Source: Leptidea sinapis (Eukaryota > Arthropoda > Insecta > Lepidoptera > Pieridae). Taken from it: a stretch of 64,000 nucleotides of DNA. Below the pieces are notes generated by a model. It was not told the DNA's origin and did no database searches. It was given only the letters and a program-made list of their open reading frames with translations. This document shows positions 54,564 through 64,000 of this stretch, in pieces. The translations under genes were made by a program, and so were the position numbers. The stretch covers positions 1,488,001 to 1,552,000 of the forward strand of contig NC_066310.1 in assembly GCF_905404315.1 (NCBI RefSeq), read 5' to 3'. Position 1 is the first letter of the stretch, and each line of letters opens with the position of its first letter.

Positions 54564-55604
54564 ATGTCCTTTAAAGTGAAATTCAGGAAGGGATGAAAAA
54601 TTTTCTTCTCAGGACAATAGAATTCATTACACGCCTTCTATGTGTACTAACTTAACGGATTATATTAATGAAATGTTGAAGCGTATAACACTCGTTCACA
54701 ATAAGCTCATAATATTTTCATAGTACGTTAAGTTATTCCATAATAAATAAACTAAATTAATTTGTAATAGATAATAAAGTACATCGAGTGCTTATATACA
54801 TCCGCATCTTGAGGATTGTTAGGGGTTCGATTCCAGCTGGGAGCAATGCATATATTTCTACGACTGAATGTATGAATGAATTATGCATGTGAATAAGGTG
54901 TGAATATTTAGTTAACAATAAATGGAAGGACAATGTATGGCTCATAGAGGGAAGATTGCACATTTTGGCCTTAGTTTGTAGATCTCCTTACGCAGTACGT
55001 AAGCTATAATTGAATTTCTATCCGTAGCTTATACATGAATAAATATATGTATTTCAATGTATACTCTGGACGGGGATTGTTACCTGCCATCAAGTCAGCT
55101 AAATACTCAACCGTTAATAAGTGACATTAATTTGTTAGAAATACATATTGAAAAGTTAATATATATTTAAATGAAAATAAAACAAGAAAGCCTAAAAAGT
55201 ATCTATTATCAATATATTCAATTCAACATATGATTTGATTAATTTAAGAAAACTATCTTGATATTATATTTTATCCTCATGTTTTCATTTTTGTCTATTT
55301 ATATACTGGGAGAGCGTCGAACCTTTACATTAATTACGTTCAACGGTTCTTGCGTAGCGTTCTGTTCGTAGCCCTACCTACGCGTCAAATCAAGTTATGA
55401 AATATGAAAAACAATGTACTCAGACCCAATTACTACTACTAAAACTTACCACAAAAAAAAACAAAGATAACACTTTTTTACTTTCCAGTTTAAACATAAG
55501 ACTTATGAAAAAATTATGTATGTATGTTTGTATGTATCTGTGTTGGTTGTTCGACTATGTTTAAAGAATATTTATGTTAAAAAATATTACTTACACACTA
55601 CTAC
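54564..55604. other. AT-rich DNA, no gene
   Basis: A GGTTCGATTCC sequence near 54824 resembles a tRNA B box but has no cloverleaf around it. Confidence 0.4.
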
Positions 55605-55735
55605 TTACTACCTTAAAGATCGGCAACGCTCCAGTGATTCCTCTGGTGTTGCAGGATATGTGGGCGACGGTGATCACTTATCATGTGTATCAGGTGACTC
55701 ATACGTTCATTTATCCTCTTCCATAAAAAAATATA
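55605..55735 (+). mobile_element. CR1-type LINE 3' end
   Basis: ACCTTAAAGATCGGCAACGC, TTCCTCTGGTGTTGCAGG, TCAGGTGACTCATACG and TTCCATAAAAAAAT give the usual order of the 3' UTR. Confidence 0.75.
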
Positions 55736-55884
55736 AATTCAAGAAAAATTGTGATTTCTACTCATTAAATTCATAAAGAAAGAATAAATTGTATATGTTG
55801 TGTAATAGGTTAGCTAGAGTTAAGGGCTCCACCATAGGTCTTGGTATTCAATTTTAACTTTTTGGAACCAGATTATAAATAATC

Positions 55885-56565
55885 TAGCTGTCCCAGCAAA
55901 CGCTGTATTGATTATTAAAGTAATGAAAAAAAAAATCAATAATTAAAATTTTTGGGATATAATAAATAGGTGACGACCGATTCTCAGACCTACTAAATAT
56001 ATCGTATATAAAATTTATTGTACTACAATACAATAATCTTTACACATATAGATAAAATTTGAGCGTCTTTATGTAATATTGAAATAACCGTTTAATACTA
56101 CATCTATATGAATACGGTACTTACAGCAAAATATTTTTTTTTTACAATTTTTGTCTGTCTGTTTGTTCCGACTAATCTCTGAAATGGCTGGACCGATTTT
56201 GACAGGACTTTTATTGGCAGGTAGCTGCTGTGACAAGGAGTAACTAAGGCTACTTTGTTTATTAAAAAATGTTTTATTTTAGAAAAAATAACTAATGTTG
56301 CAATGTCCAAGAAACATTTCAATTTCAAACATTTTCCGGGTCAGCTAGTTCGATTGTCATCTTGCAACCCTATTGCGGATCTGTGAATGGAACAGAATAA
56401 TATAAAATTCATGGTTAAAAAACAGGGGTTGATCGTAGAAGGGTGGAAAATTGTAGTTGTATGTATTTCATACATATCGGTTAGGCTGTTTCGAAGGAGT
56501 TTGGTAACAAACACCGCGACACGCGAATTTTATATAGTAGACAGTTTAGACCACCTAAATGGTAT
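55885..56565 (+). repeat. Composite of family E1 and E4 repeats
   Basis: An E1 head (AGCTGTCCCAGCAAACGCTG) is followed by an E4 copy (56050-56350: GTCTGTCTGTTTGTTCCGAC, GACCGATTTTGACAGGACTT). E1 sequence then resumes (GATCGTAGAAGGGTGG, GGCTGTTTCGAAGGAGTTTG, GCGAATTTTATATAGTAG). The order suggests that the E4 copy inserted into an E1 copy. Confidence 0.6.
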
Positions 56566-57364
56566 GGTATATACATTAAATAGGCTAATCAGGTTTGTTA
56601 TATATAATTTAAAAGATGGACTGGGATGATCTTATCACTTCTTCTCCCTATGTTAAAGCGTCTTTGCGAACTAATGTAGCTTAATGAAACTAACCGAGCG
56701 TTGTTATTTCTATAAACTGATATTCTCTTATAGCGGGACTCAAACAGATGATCGTTGAGAAGGTACATATTGAAACCTCTACACAACATTTCTTGTCACA
56801 AAGCTCACTGGAATGTAATTTATATTATTAAAAGAACATAAATCTCACATTTCCACGGAACGCATTTTAATTTATAACCTTTTAGCATAGCGACAGTTCC
56901 CGAATAATACTTAATGTAAAAATATTCTCAACACAAGATAAAGAAGAAACTGACAAACGGATGGCAGTTCGGATATATGTCTCGTAAATATCTCGTATTT
57001 TATAATGATTGAAATAACAAAATGTGGATTTGAAACTGTTCTTTACATTGGCCTCTACTCTATACCACTGGACTGGCGGGTGTCAAAGTGCTTTTGTGCC
57101 TGTTTAATATTCGCCATTTTGGCGCTGTTGGCCGGAATGTAACGAGAGTCTGTGGTACTAAGACTAGTGATGACAACCTCTGCGAACATCGATAGATGGT
57201 GATAACTATTTACAAAAAAAAAGTGTGTACTTTATAACGTTGATTATTTAAGTATAAATAACACGAAAAACGAACGAAATTAATTCAAAATGTAAAATTC
57301 TTCAGATTATTGTACGTTCCTTCGCAGACCTTTGTATTATACGTCAAAATTAGTTTATTCTTCA
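56566..57364. other. No gene recognised
   Basis: A patch at 57050-57200 is less AT-rich (TTTTGGCGCTGTTGGCCGG) and shares GGCGCTGTTGGC with 44692, but no feature could be named. Confidence 0.35.
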
Positions 57365-57805
57365 AAAAACGAGCGTACGGGTCACCTGGTGTTAAGTGAT
57401 CACCGCCACACACATTCTCTTGCAACACCAGAGGAATCACAAGAGCGTTGCCGGCCTTTAAGGAAGGTGTACGCGCTTTTTTTGAAGGTATCGGTAATGT
57501 CGTATCGTCCCGGAAACACCGCACAAGGAAGCTCATTCCACAGCTTTGTAATACGTGGAAGAAAGGTCTTTGAAAACCGCACTATGGAGGACCGCCACAC
57601 ATCCAGATGGTGGGGATAATATCCTAACTTCTGGCGTGTCGTGCGAAGGTGGAATTCGGCGGCAGGAATCAGGTTAAACAGCTCTTCGGAACACTCCCCG
57701 TGATAAATGCGGTAGAAGACACACAATGAATCGACGTCTCTACGCAACGCAAAGTGATCCAGACGTTCACAGAGCACTCTGGACGCTCGCGAATGGCGCT
57801 TCAAT
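57365..57805 (-). mobile_element. CR1/Jockey-type LINE 3' end with open 134-codon tail
   Basis: The minus-strand frame 57804 to 57400 is open for 134 codons: VLCERLDHFALRRDVDSLCV, FYRIYHGECSEELFNLIPAA, LRTTRQKLGYYPHHLDVW, TFLPRITKLWNELPCAVFPG, then SAYTFLKGRQRSCDSSGVA. This is the best-kept tail of this LINE family in the window. The 3' UTR follows with CCAGGTGACCCGTACGCTCG before a degenerate tail. The insertion is 5'-truncated just upstream of VLCERL. The open frame suggests it is among the youngest copies here, but it has no RT or endonuclease. Confidence 0.85.
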
Positions 57806-58325
57806 TACGCACAAAAAAGAATCTGTCAAACATATCGAACAACCTGTCCAGTGGTACTCATATAGGTCAGTGGTCCTTTACGATAACAGAATGGCGTTGA
57901 CGATATTATGTATAAAAAAAAACTATTGTCCATAGGTCCATGGTTCGTATATCTATGATTTAGTATGAACCTCTCCATTCCGGGAAACTCTGATAGCGCG
58001 GTACTGCCTAAGATAGGCGTGATTATGGAACTCGCAGAGCGTTCTGTTAATGCGGATTATTTAAGGTTTATTAATAGACTGCTTATAATTTGGGTGAATG
58101 TATCAGAAAATTATTTAAACAAGCTATAAGAGCATGCAAAATAAACCATCTTATGAACAAGATAAGGGTCAGAACGTGGTGAGGGAATAGTGTGCCGAAC
58201 GGCACTCTCGGTTTTAGTGTATCTGAAAAATCTAGTGCCGATTTCGGAAGGTTAATATAAAACAAGCTTAGGCTTTTTTATGGAAGATGTATGGTTTTCG
58301 AATACATATGTAGGTATTAGTCGCT
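57806..58325. other. No gene recognised
   Basis: Nothing supported. Confidence 0.35.
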
Positions 58326-58458
58326 TTATAAGGTCCACAACGCTCTTGCAAATTCTACTGGCGTAAAAAGGGAGTATGGGACACGAAGATCACCTACCAT
58401 CAGTTAGCCCTTATGCATGCATAGTTCTCCTCCTCTTCAATAAAAATAAAATACCCCA
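58326..58458 (+). mobile_element. CR1-type LINE 3' tail, relic
   Basis: GGTCCACAACGCTCTTGCAA and a TCCTCCTCTTCAATAAAAAT end match the shared 3' UTR with many changes between. Confidence 0.55.
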
Positions 58459-58624
58459 AAAGTAAGGATAATAACTTCATAGATTTTGTTATTAAGATAT
58501 AGAATGTCACCAGACTTTTTTATATAAGGTTCAGCTTAGTCTTTCTAGTGTTAGTATTTTTTTAAAACTAGATAATATCAGGTACTTAATGTTGAAGCAG
58601 GATTTTTAAATTTATAGTATTTAT

Positions 58625-59090
58625 TATATATATTATTTTCATTATTATAACACTAGAAATAAGGGATTGCTTGTAACTAATTCTAGTAGGCTTCATAAGA
58701 TACATAATAGCTTTAAGGGTAAATGTATACACTTCTACAATAAAGTCCCAGCCACTGTTCAGGCATTATCTATAAATAAATTTAAATGTTTTATAAAAAA
58801 ATGGCTCTGTCGTAAATCCTATTACTCCACTGCTGAATATCTAAATGATCGGACAGCCTGGGACTAGATTGTAATTATTTTATAGCGACTGTACAATATT
58901 GTATATTTTTATTGAAAAGAGCGCATAAAAAAAGAATGCTGGGAGAGTTTCTGGCGCCGCTTCTTCTCTCTCAGAGCGCCATTTGTTTCCGAAGCGGTAG
59001 TAGTATCTAGTACTATAAGAAATGACATCAAAAAGAATTCTAAAGGAATCAATTTTGAGAAAATAAATGCCTTTTATGCCTTTTATTCAT
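58625..59090 (+). mobile_element. Family B LINE 3' end, best copy
   Basis: The frame 58667-58867 (LLVTNSSRLHKI, HFYNKVPATVQALSINKF, final TAWD) and the complete 3' UTR are all kept, ending TGAGAAAATAAATGCC and TTTATGCCTTTTA. The frame can be followed upstream into NTRNK-like sequence at about 58648. Confidence 0.8.
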
Positions 59091-60179
59091 GAGCAAAAAA
59101 ATCCGAATGTGACTCTATTATAATTTTCTATGTCAAGCCAGCTCCATAATGGATCATTATTTCGGTTTAATATTTACGTAATTTTCTAGATAAAAAATAA
59201 GCATTCTTTGAAACAAAAATTATAACAATTTTTAAACAAGCAAAAAAAAACAACAACACAACTTCTATACGAAACTTAATCCCCTATGTTATTCTGCTTG
59301 ATCGTGATTACCTGAATGCATTTCTATATAAAAACTTATTTTTTGTCAAGATCCGGACTATGTTCAGAATGAATGGGCTTGCTACCCTTTGAAATTCTTA
59401 CAAATTGGGACATTATGGTATAATTTTGCATGGAATGTATCTATGGTAGATACATCGCAATGAATACTTCAACCATTACTTCTATTACAAATTATTACTT
59501 CCAAAGCTGAGTTACATACATATTATAAGTTGTATTAAGATAACATGACGCCTCAAAACATAAAATGCATTATAATTTTAATTATTTAATTATATTGTAG
59601 GTATTTTTTGAGAAAGATTAACTTGAATCAAAATTGACTTCGGTTACGTACATAAAGTTGTTCAACTTCTTAATTAAATTCTGCCACAAAAATGTAAAAG
59701 TTAATCTTAAGTTTGATTGGCTATCCTACCTCAATAACGTATAAAGGAAGATTAAGAATTTGGCAGATCATTAATTAAATTGTACGGAAAGTTGAGTAAA
59801 GGATTAGACTTCGAATGGGGAGAAGCTGTAAAATTACAATTTCAGGAAGGAGAAATTGAATTATTATCATATTATTCGTAGTAAATTAAAAGTAAGAAAT
59901 TTTTAGAGTATTTTTAGCTTTAGGAAGATTCAGTCCAGAGCTGAATATATATTTTAATTATCTTTTAAAAGAGTGGCAATTAGTTACCAATATTTCTAAT
60001 TTGAACTCGAACTATTCAGCGTTTTAATTAGAAAACTTAAATTAGAACAAACCATAATCTACAAACCAGTAAAGTATCAATATGTTTCAAACGTCTCATT
60101 TGTAAAAATATGATACAAAGTATATGAGAAAGTACTACAACAATCAAAGCTTTTCCTGATTCTTTCTGCTCAATTCTAA
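59091..60179. other. AT-rich DNA, no gene
   Basis: Nothing recognised. Confidence 0.4.
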
Positions 60180-60445
60180 CTTCGCATGACACGCCACAAA
60201 TTAGGATATATTATCATCAGGATGAGTGGCGTTCCTCCACAGTGCGGTTTTCGAGGAACTTACAATTCCACAGCTTAAGCTTCCTTGGGCGCCCGGGATA
60301 CGACATGGGTACTTTTAAAAAGCACGTACACCTTGCTTAGAGGCCGGCAATGCTCCTGTGATTCCTCTGATGTTGCAAGAGAATGTAAGCGGTGGGATCA
60401 CTTAACACCAGGCGCTTCACTTGAGGCTCGTTTGTCCTCCTTTTT
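60180..60445 (+). mobile_element. CR1-type LINE 3' end
   Basis: TTCGCATGACACGCCACAAA, GTGGCGTTCCTCCACAGTGC, GGATACGACATGGGTAC, AGGCCGGCAATGCTCCTGTG and GGCTCGTTTGTCCTCCTTTT are in the usual order. Small deletions break the frame. Confidence 0.75.
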
Positions 60446-60560
60446 AACCGATTCGATGATTCTTTTTTGATTGGAAAAGATATACTTCAAAGATAGTTTG
60501 GTTAGGTTCTGATCACGGAATCCATGACAAAGTAACGGAACTCTTCAATTCTTAGGAGCA
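60446..60560 (+). repeat. Family I repeat tail
   Basis: TTTTTTGATTGGAAAAGATA and TACTTCAAAGATAGTTTGG match the tail of the repeat at 14565-14830. The related head AACCGACTTCAAAA is at 60828. Confidence 0.45.
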
Positions 60561-61159
60561 AATTAAGGATACTCGGCCGAATCTTTTTTATGGTATCCGG
60601 ATACTTAAGTCATCTGCCATAACATAGTTATGGCCAAGTAATTGTCGTAGTCGAATATGATGATCAATTGTGGCAGAATTTCTTACTGTCTGTAATCAAA
60701 TTGCGAAGCGCTTACGTTTATTGCTGCCTTGAAAATTTTAGTATATCTACAAATATTTACCCAAATTGTTTTTTAGTATACTTCAAATTCACTAAAAATC
60801 ATAAAACAAAAAAAAATTAACAAAAAAAACAACCGACTTCAAAAATATAAATATAAATTTGGGGACGACATACATAAATCCGAGAAACTATTTTAACTTA
60901 ATATATAAGAAACAATTCTAATAAAATATGAGAAATAATTGTAAAGGCATGTTAATATTCTTGTTAATTAATTTAAACTTATTAAGGATTTTAATAAACT
61001 AAATTTCAATTTAAACAGAGTTGTAAATCATATTGATGATATTACTTATAAAGGGCAATGGATCTTCGAGGGTTCAGGTGGGGTGTGTCCCCTTCTCTTA
61101 GTATAATAATTCGTTTAAAGCTCGAATCATCGGTTTGATTATTGAGCGTTGCATATATG
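60561..61159. other. No gene recognised
   Basis: AT-rich, with the family I head at 60828-60845. Confidence 0.35.
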
Positions 61160-61500
61160 TGAGTTCTCTGCATCTTCTACTGCATTTATCACGGGGAGTA
61201 TTCAGAGGAGCGGTTGATACCACCAGCTGAATATCACTACCACACATTTCGTTAAAATGCGAAATTCCACCGGTATCATGTTGACGTCTGGCCAGCGCGC
61301 GTCTGGCTTTCTACAACCGTGCGTTTTACAAAAAATTCTCGCCCTACACGTCTGTGTACTTAATGGAAAAGAAGGGATGTGAGGTACTGTGAAGATACCC
61401 AAAAGTCATTATATTGATTCTTGCCACGCCTTATGTAAAAGTTGCCCAGAAGCAGTTTGGCTTACGAGAGGCCTGGTAGTCTAGATACTGTCCGCTTGAG
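61160..61500 (+). pseudogene. Old LINE C-terminal fragment related to the CR1-type family
   Basis: TTCTACTGCATTTATCACGG and GGGAGTATTCAGAGGAGCGG match the coding block for FYRIYHGECSEEL at 57700. Further on, a TTCCACCGGTATCATGTTGA block fits YHRYHVDVW. Frames shift several times. It is an older or different subfamily than the copy at 57365. Confidence 0.6.
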
Positions 61501-62269
61501 AGTTTACTTGGCTCTTTTTGATAGGAACTTATGATCTCTAGCTCAAGCTTCTACAATCAGAGTCACGAATGCGAAACTGTGAAATGTGAAACTGCGTTAA
61601 GAGATCGGCAAAGCAATAACTACAATTAACCTGAAAGGTCACTCAGTTAACTAAATGAATAAAAGAAAAGAAAATAATAAACATCTCATCTCATTATTAA
61701 CGAATCCAGACTGTATTCAAAGCATTTCTTAAAAGCTTTATTCTCAAACAATAAATATAAAATCCATTTTAGTTTTAATTTGAAAATGTTGCTATTAATT
61801 ATAAGAAATGTTCTAAGAATGTAACGGCGAACTCAAAGCTAAATCTCGATATTACTAAGGCTTTGATAATTCAGATAGAGTGTGCTTGAAGCAAGATTAT
61901 ACAATTTATATTATCAATAATTTTCCCAAATTTATTTGATTTCTATGATGTCCTTTTGTGTATATATTTATTTAATATTAAGTTCTTAACTTTTTACTGT
62001 TAGCTATAAGTTTCCAATTATAATAAATATAAGTTTATTTTGTGGAATATTCAAACAAAATCAATTGGTGAATCATTCATTGAGTACTATATTACTCATT
62101 GATAGTCATTCTCATACCTACGAGTGATATCCTTAAGATCTGAGAAGAACGTTCTTTTCAGAGTTCCGCATTTGAACGGGAACCACCGAAACCATATTAA
62201 TGACTCCGGTGTGCTTTAGTTATCTTGTACAATGGTACCTTTCGTCTGCCAATGTTTAATGAAATAGTA
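61501..62269. other. AT-rich DNA, no gene
   Basis: Nothing recognised. Confidence 0.4.
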
Positions 62270-62395
62270 TGTTGGAATCACCCCATCCCAAGGTATGGCA
62301 TCATTTATAAAATCACTTATGTTATAGAAACCTTTATCACGCAAGCTTTGCTTAGTTTAATAATTGAATACTTTTACACTTATTAGCGGATAAAT
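62270..62395 (-). mobile_element. Family C LINE 3' fragment, relic
   Basis: CCATCCCAAGGTATGGCATC, AATCACTTATGTTATAGAAA and CCTTTATCACGCAAGC correspond to the block at 33150-33225. The orientation is the same as the copies at 15020 and 32940. Confidence 0.6.
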
Positions 62396-62484
62396 AAATA
62401 ATCTTACGAAAAATACACAAATTTATTCAATCAACTAAATTATATCTATATTTGCAATACTATGATTACATTAAATTAAAACTA

Positions 62485-62855
62485 TCATGACGGCGAGGTG
62501 TACCAACAAATCTGGCAGCATTTCCGCGTTGGATAGCTAGGCTGATCCGTTGACCAAAACAGCTGCCAACGCTTGGGTTGCCAGTACCCCTATTGAGGCG
62601 CGTAGATAGTACTTTGTATATTCTCCGCACCTCTGGGCCAAGTGTCTCGACACTAACGGCACAAAGATGTATGACTCACTGAGACCGACATATTTGCGAC
62701 GCTTGCTGTCTTCGGCAGTCGAAGCAGCAGCCGCAGCGCCAACTGAAGTTATTTGGACATGAGAAGGAGCCAGAGTGTCGATGCAAGTGGCATCCCACAC
62801 CAGGGCACTGTCCCGTGCCATATTAATTAATAGAATAAAATATAACAGTATCATA
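62485..62855 (-). mobile_element. Family F: retroelement ORF tail fragment, copy 2
   Basis: The minus-strand frame ending at 62537 encodes MARDSALVWDATCIDTLAPS, then GAAAAASTAEDSKRRKYVGL, then SYIFVPLVSRHLAQRCG and YLRASIGVLATQALA. The block SLAIQRGNAA can be read just downstream, in another frame. The VWDATC.DTLAPS and IQRGNAAS motifs are ones I have seen in the C-terminal region of animal retroelement proteins. The clade is not certain. The related piece at 505-820 is on the opposite strand. Confidence 0.6.
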
Positions 62856-64000
62856 ATTCATGAAATTCAAACTTTCAAATTCTTATTGCTAGTATTAGTT
62901 ATTTAGAAAAAGTATGTGTGAATTATTGTTTGCAAGAACCCTCCTACATTTAAAATCCTCCTGAAATAAATGACAGTCTTCTCTGGATTGAGCTGGCTGG
63001 AACCACTTACTACCAGTCGTGAGAACCACCAGGGGTCTGCCTTCATTACGTACCTTTTTAATTCCTATCCATGCGGTCACCTTTTAGGTCTATTTTTGGT
63101 CTTGAACACATGTATCGTGTCCCGCTCATTTCTGCTTCCAGGACTGTGCGTATATGAATTATACGTTTATTTTGTGTGAAGTAGTTTTTAAATTAACGCA
63201 TTTTAACCATACTGCATTCCAATCCTCAAAAACACTTTTTTATTGTTGAAAATGAAGGATAGTGTTTTTTGGAGAGGGTACTAATTAATCACGACAAACA
63301 TTGTCTCTGAATTCCGCAATTATAGTGAAATTAGTTCAAAAATATGTAAGTACCTTTTTTTATTTCATAATTAGATCAAGAGTCGAGTCTAGTACTCTAC
63401 TTAAATAAATCCATCCATACTCCGGTCATACTGTATGAGCAGACAAGTTTGTGGCTCTGTCTATGTTTTCTTGTTCCCTGAGTACTAACTTACATTGTCT
63501 AAAGGAGGCGGTGGTGAGTAGCGACCTCTAGCGGACATTAAAATGCCGTTGGTCTCATAATTTTTTAACTAATGCGGCGCTTTTGATGTTTCAAATGCTC
63601 TTTTGTTTTATTACCCGTAAACACAAGTGAGTGGGAAATAGTGGTTTGTTCCACTTGGTACTGATAAACTAATTTTTCGTTAAATATTCTGTGCGATATC
63701 AAAGCTCAGTAATATGGTAATTAACAGACAGGAAAAATTTCTGAAATAGAATAAAAAAATCAATACAAAAATAAAAAAAATACTGTAGAAAACATTCAGA
63801 CACTTTGAATTTGTTTGATTACAAGATAAAGGCATGTTTCATAAATAATGTTAGTTAGTTAGTTAGACAACAAGTTGTCTTCTTCGTACTTATTTGTACT
63901 ATAAAAATAATTTTTATTTTGGATATATTTTGAAAGAGGACAAGTGGAACGTACCTTCCGCACGATTATTTGGTACTACCTCCGAGTTTATTTGTTGTTA
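62856..64000. other. No gene; short TTAG run at 63848-63866
   Basis: Open frames at 62895-63080 and 62970-63179 overlap on opposite strands and have no motif. A TTAGTTAGTTAGTTAG run is a simple repeat. The patch 63490-63550 is less AT-rich but unrecognised. Confidence 0.35.

Noticed and set aside
54816..54845. Second tRNA near the tRNA-Ser gene (GGTTCGATTCC)
   Set aside because: Only a B-box-like word is present; no D arm or acceptor pairing was found around it.
1..64000. CRISPR arrays, bacterial operons, riboswitches
   Set aside because: No spaced direct repeats of CRISPR type and no prokaryotic gene arrangement occur. The content is that of an animal nuclear genome.

Overview
The window looks like non-coding nuclear DNA from an insect, most likely a moth or butterfly. 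The basis is high A+T content, no recognisable host protein-coding gene, many 5'-truncated non-LTR retrotransposon pieces of types common in Lepidoptera, a Tc1-type DNA transposon, a nuclear copy of insect-type mitochondrial cytochrome b, and one tRNA-Ser gene. Order-level placement is inference. No species is claimed.

Layout. 0-9 kb: remnants of short repeat family A, an RT-tail family F, a LINE 3' end (family B) and an RTE-like fragment in AT-rich DNA. 10.2-11.8 kb: a complete but inactivated Tc1-like transposon with 30-bp terminal inverted repeats and TA duplications. 13-20.6 kb: copies of families A, I, C, G and D (D carries a tRNA-like cloverleaf), an RTE-like tail and two near-tandem E1 repeats. 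21.5-27.3 kb: the main element, a 5.8-kb LOA-like non-LTR retrotransposon bounded by a 13-bp target-site duplication, with a structured 5' UTR, an intact ORF1 and a broken ORF2 (endonuclease, reverse transcriptase, RNase H, zinc knuckle). 27.3-37 kb: a CR1/Jockey-type 3' fragment and a cluster of inverted tRNA-like D repeats with a decayed tRNA-Leu-like sequence. 37.7-38.2 kb: a 478-bp MITE-like element with about 70-bp terminal inverted repeats. 39-49 kb: foldback D repeats, LINE tails and the cytochrome b NUMT at 48.1 kb. 49-64 kb: more CR1-type 3' ends, a 113-bp tandem array, tRNA-Ser(GCU), an intact 134-codon CR1-type tail and a second copy of family F.

How the parts relate. There is no operon-like or pathway logic. 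The window is an archive of insertions. At least nine copies share one CR1-type 3' end, and twelve pieces belong to one roughly 300-bp poly(A)-tailed repeat with a conserved internal hairpin, a pattern expected when a short element is mobilised by LINE machinery. Only the tRNA-Ser gene and LOA ORF1 look intact enough to encode a product. I did not find a convincing new biological system. The most unusual structures are the foldback repeats carrying full tRNA-like cloverleafs, the hairpin-rich LOA 5' UTR and the NUMT.
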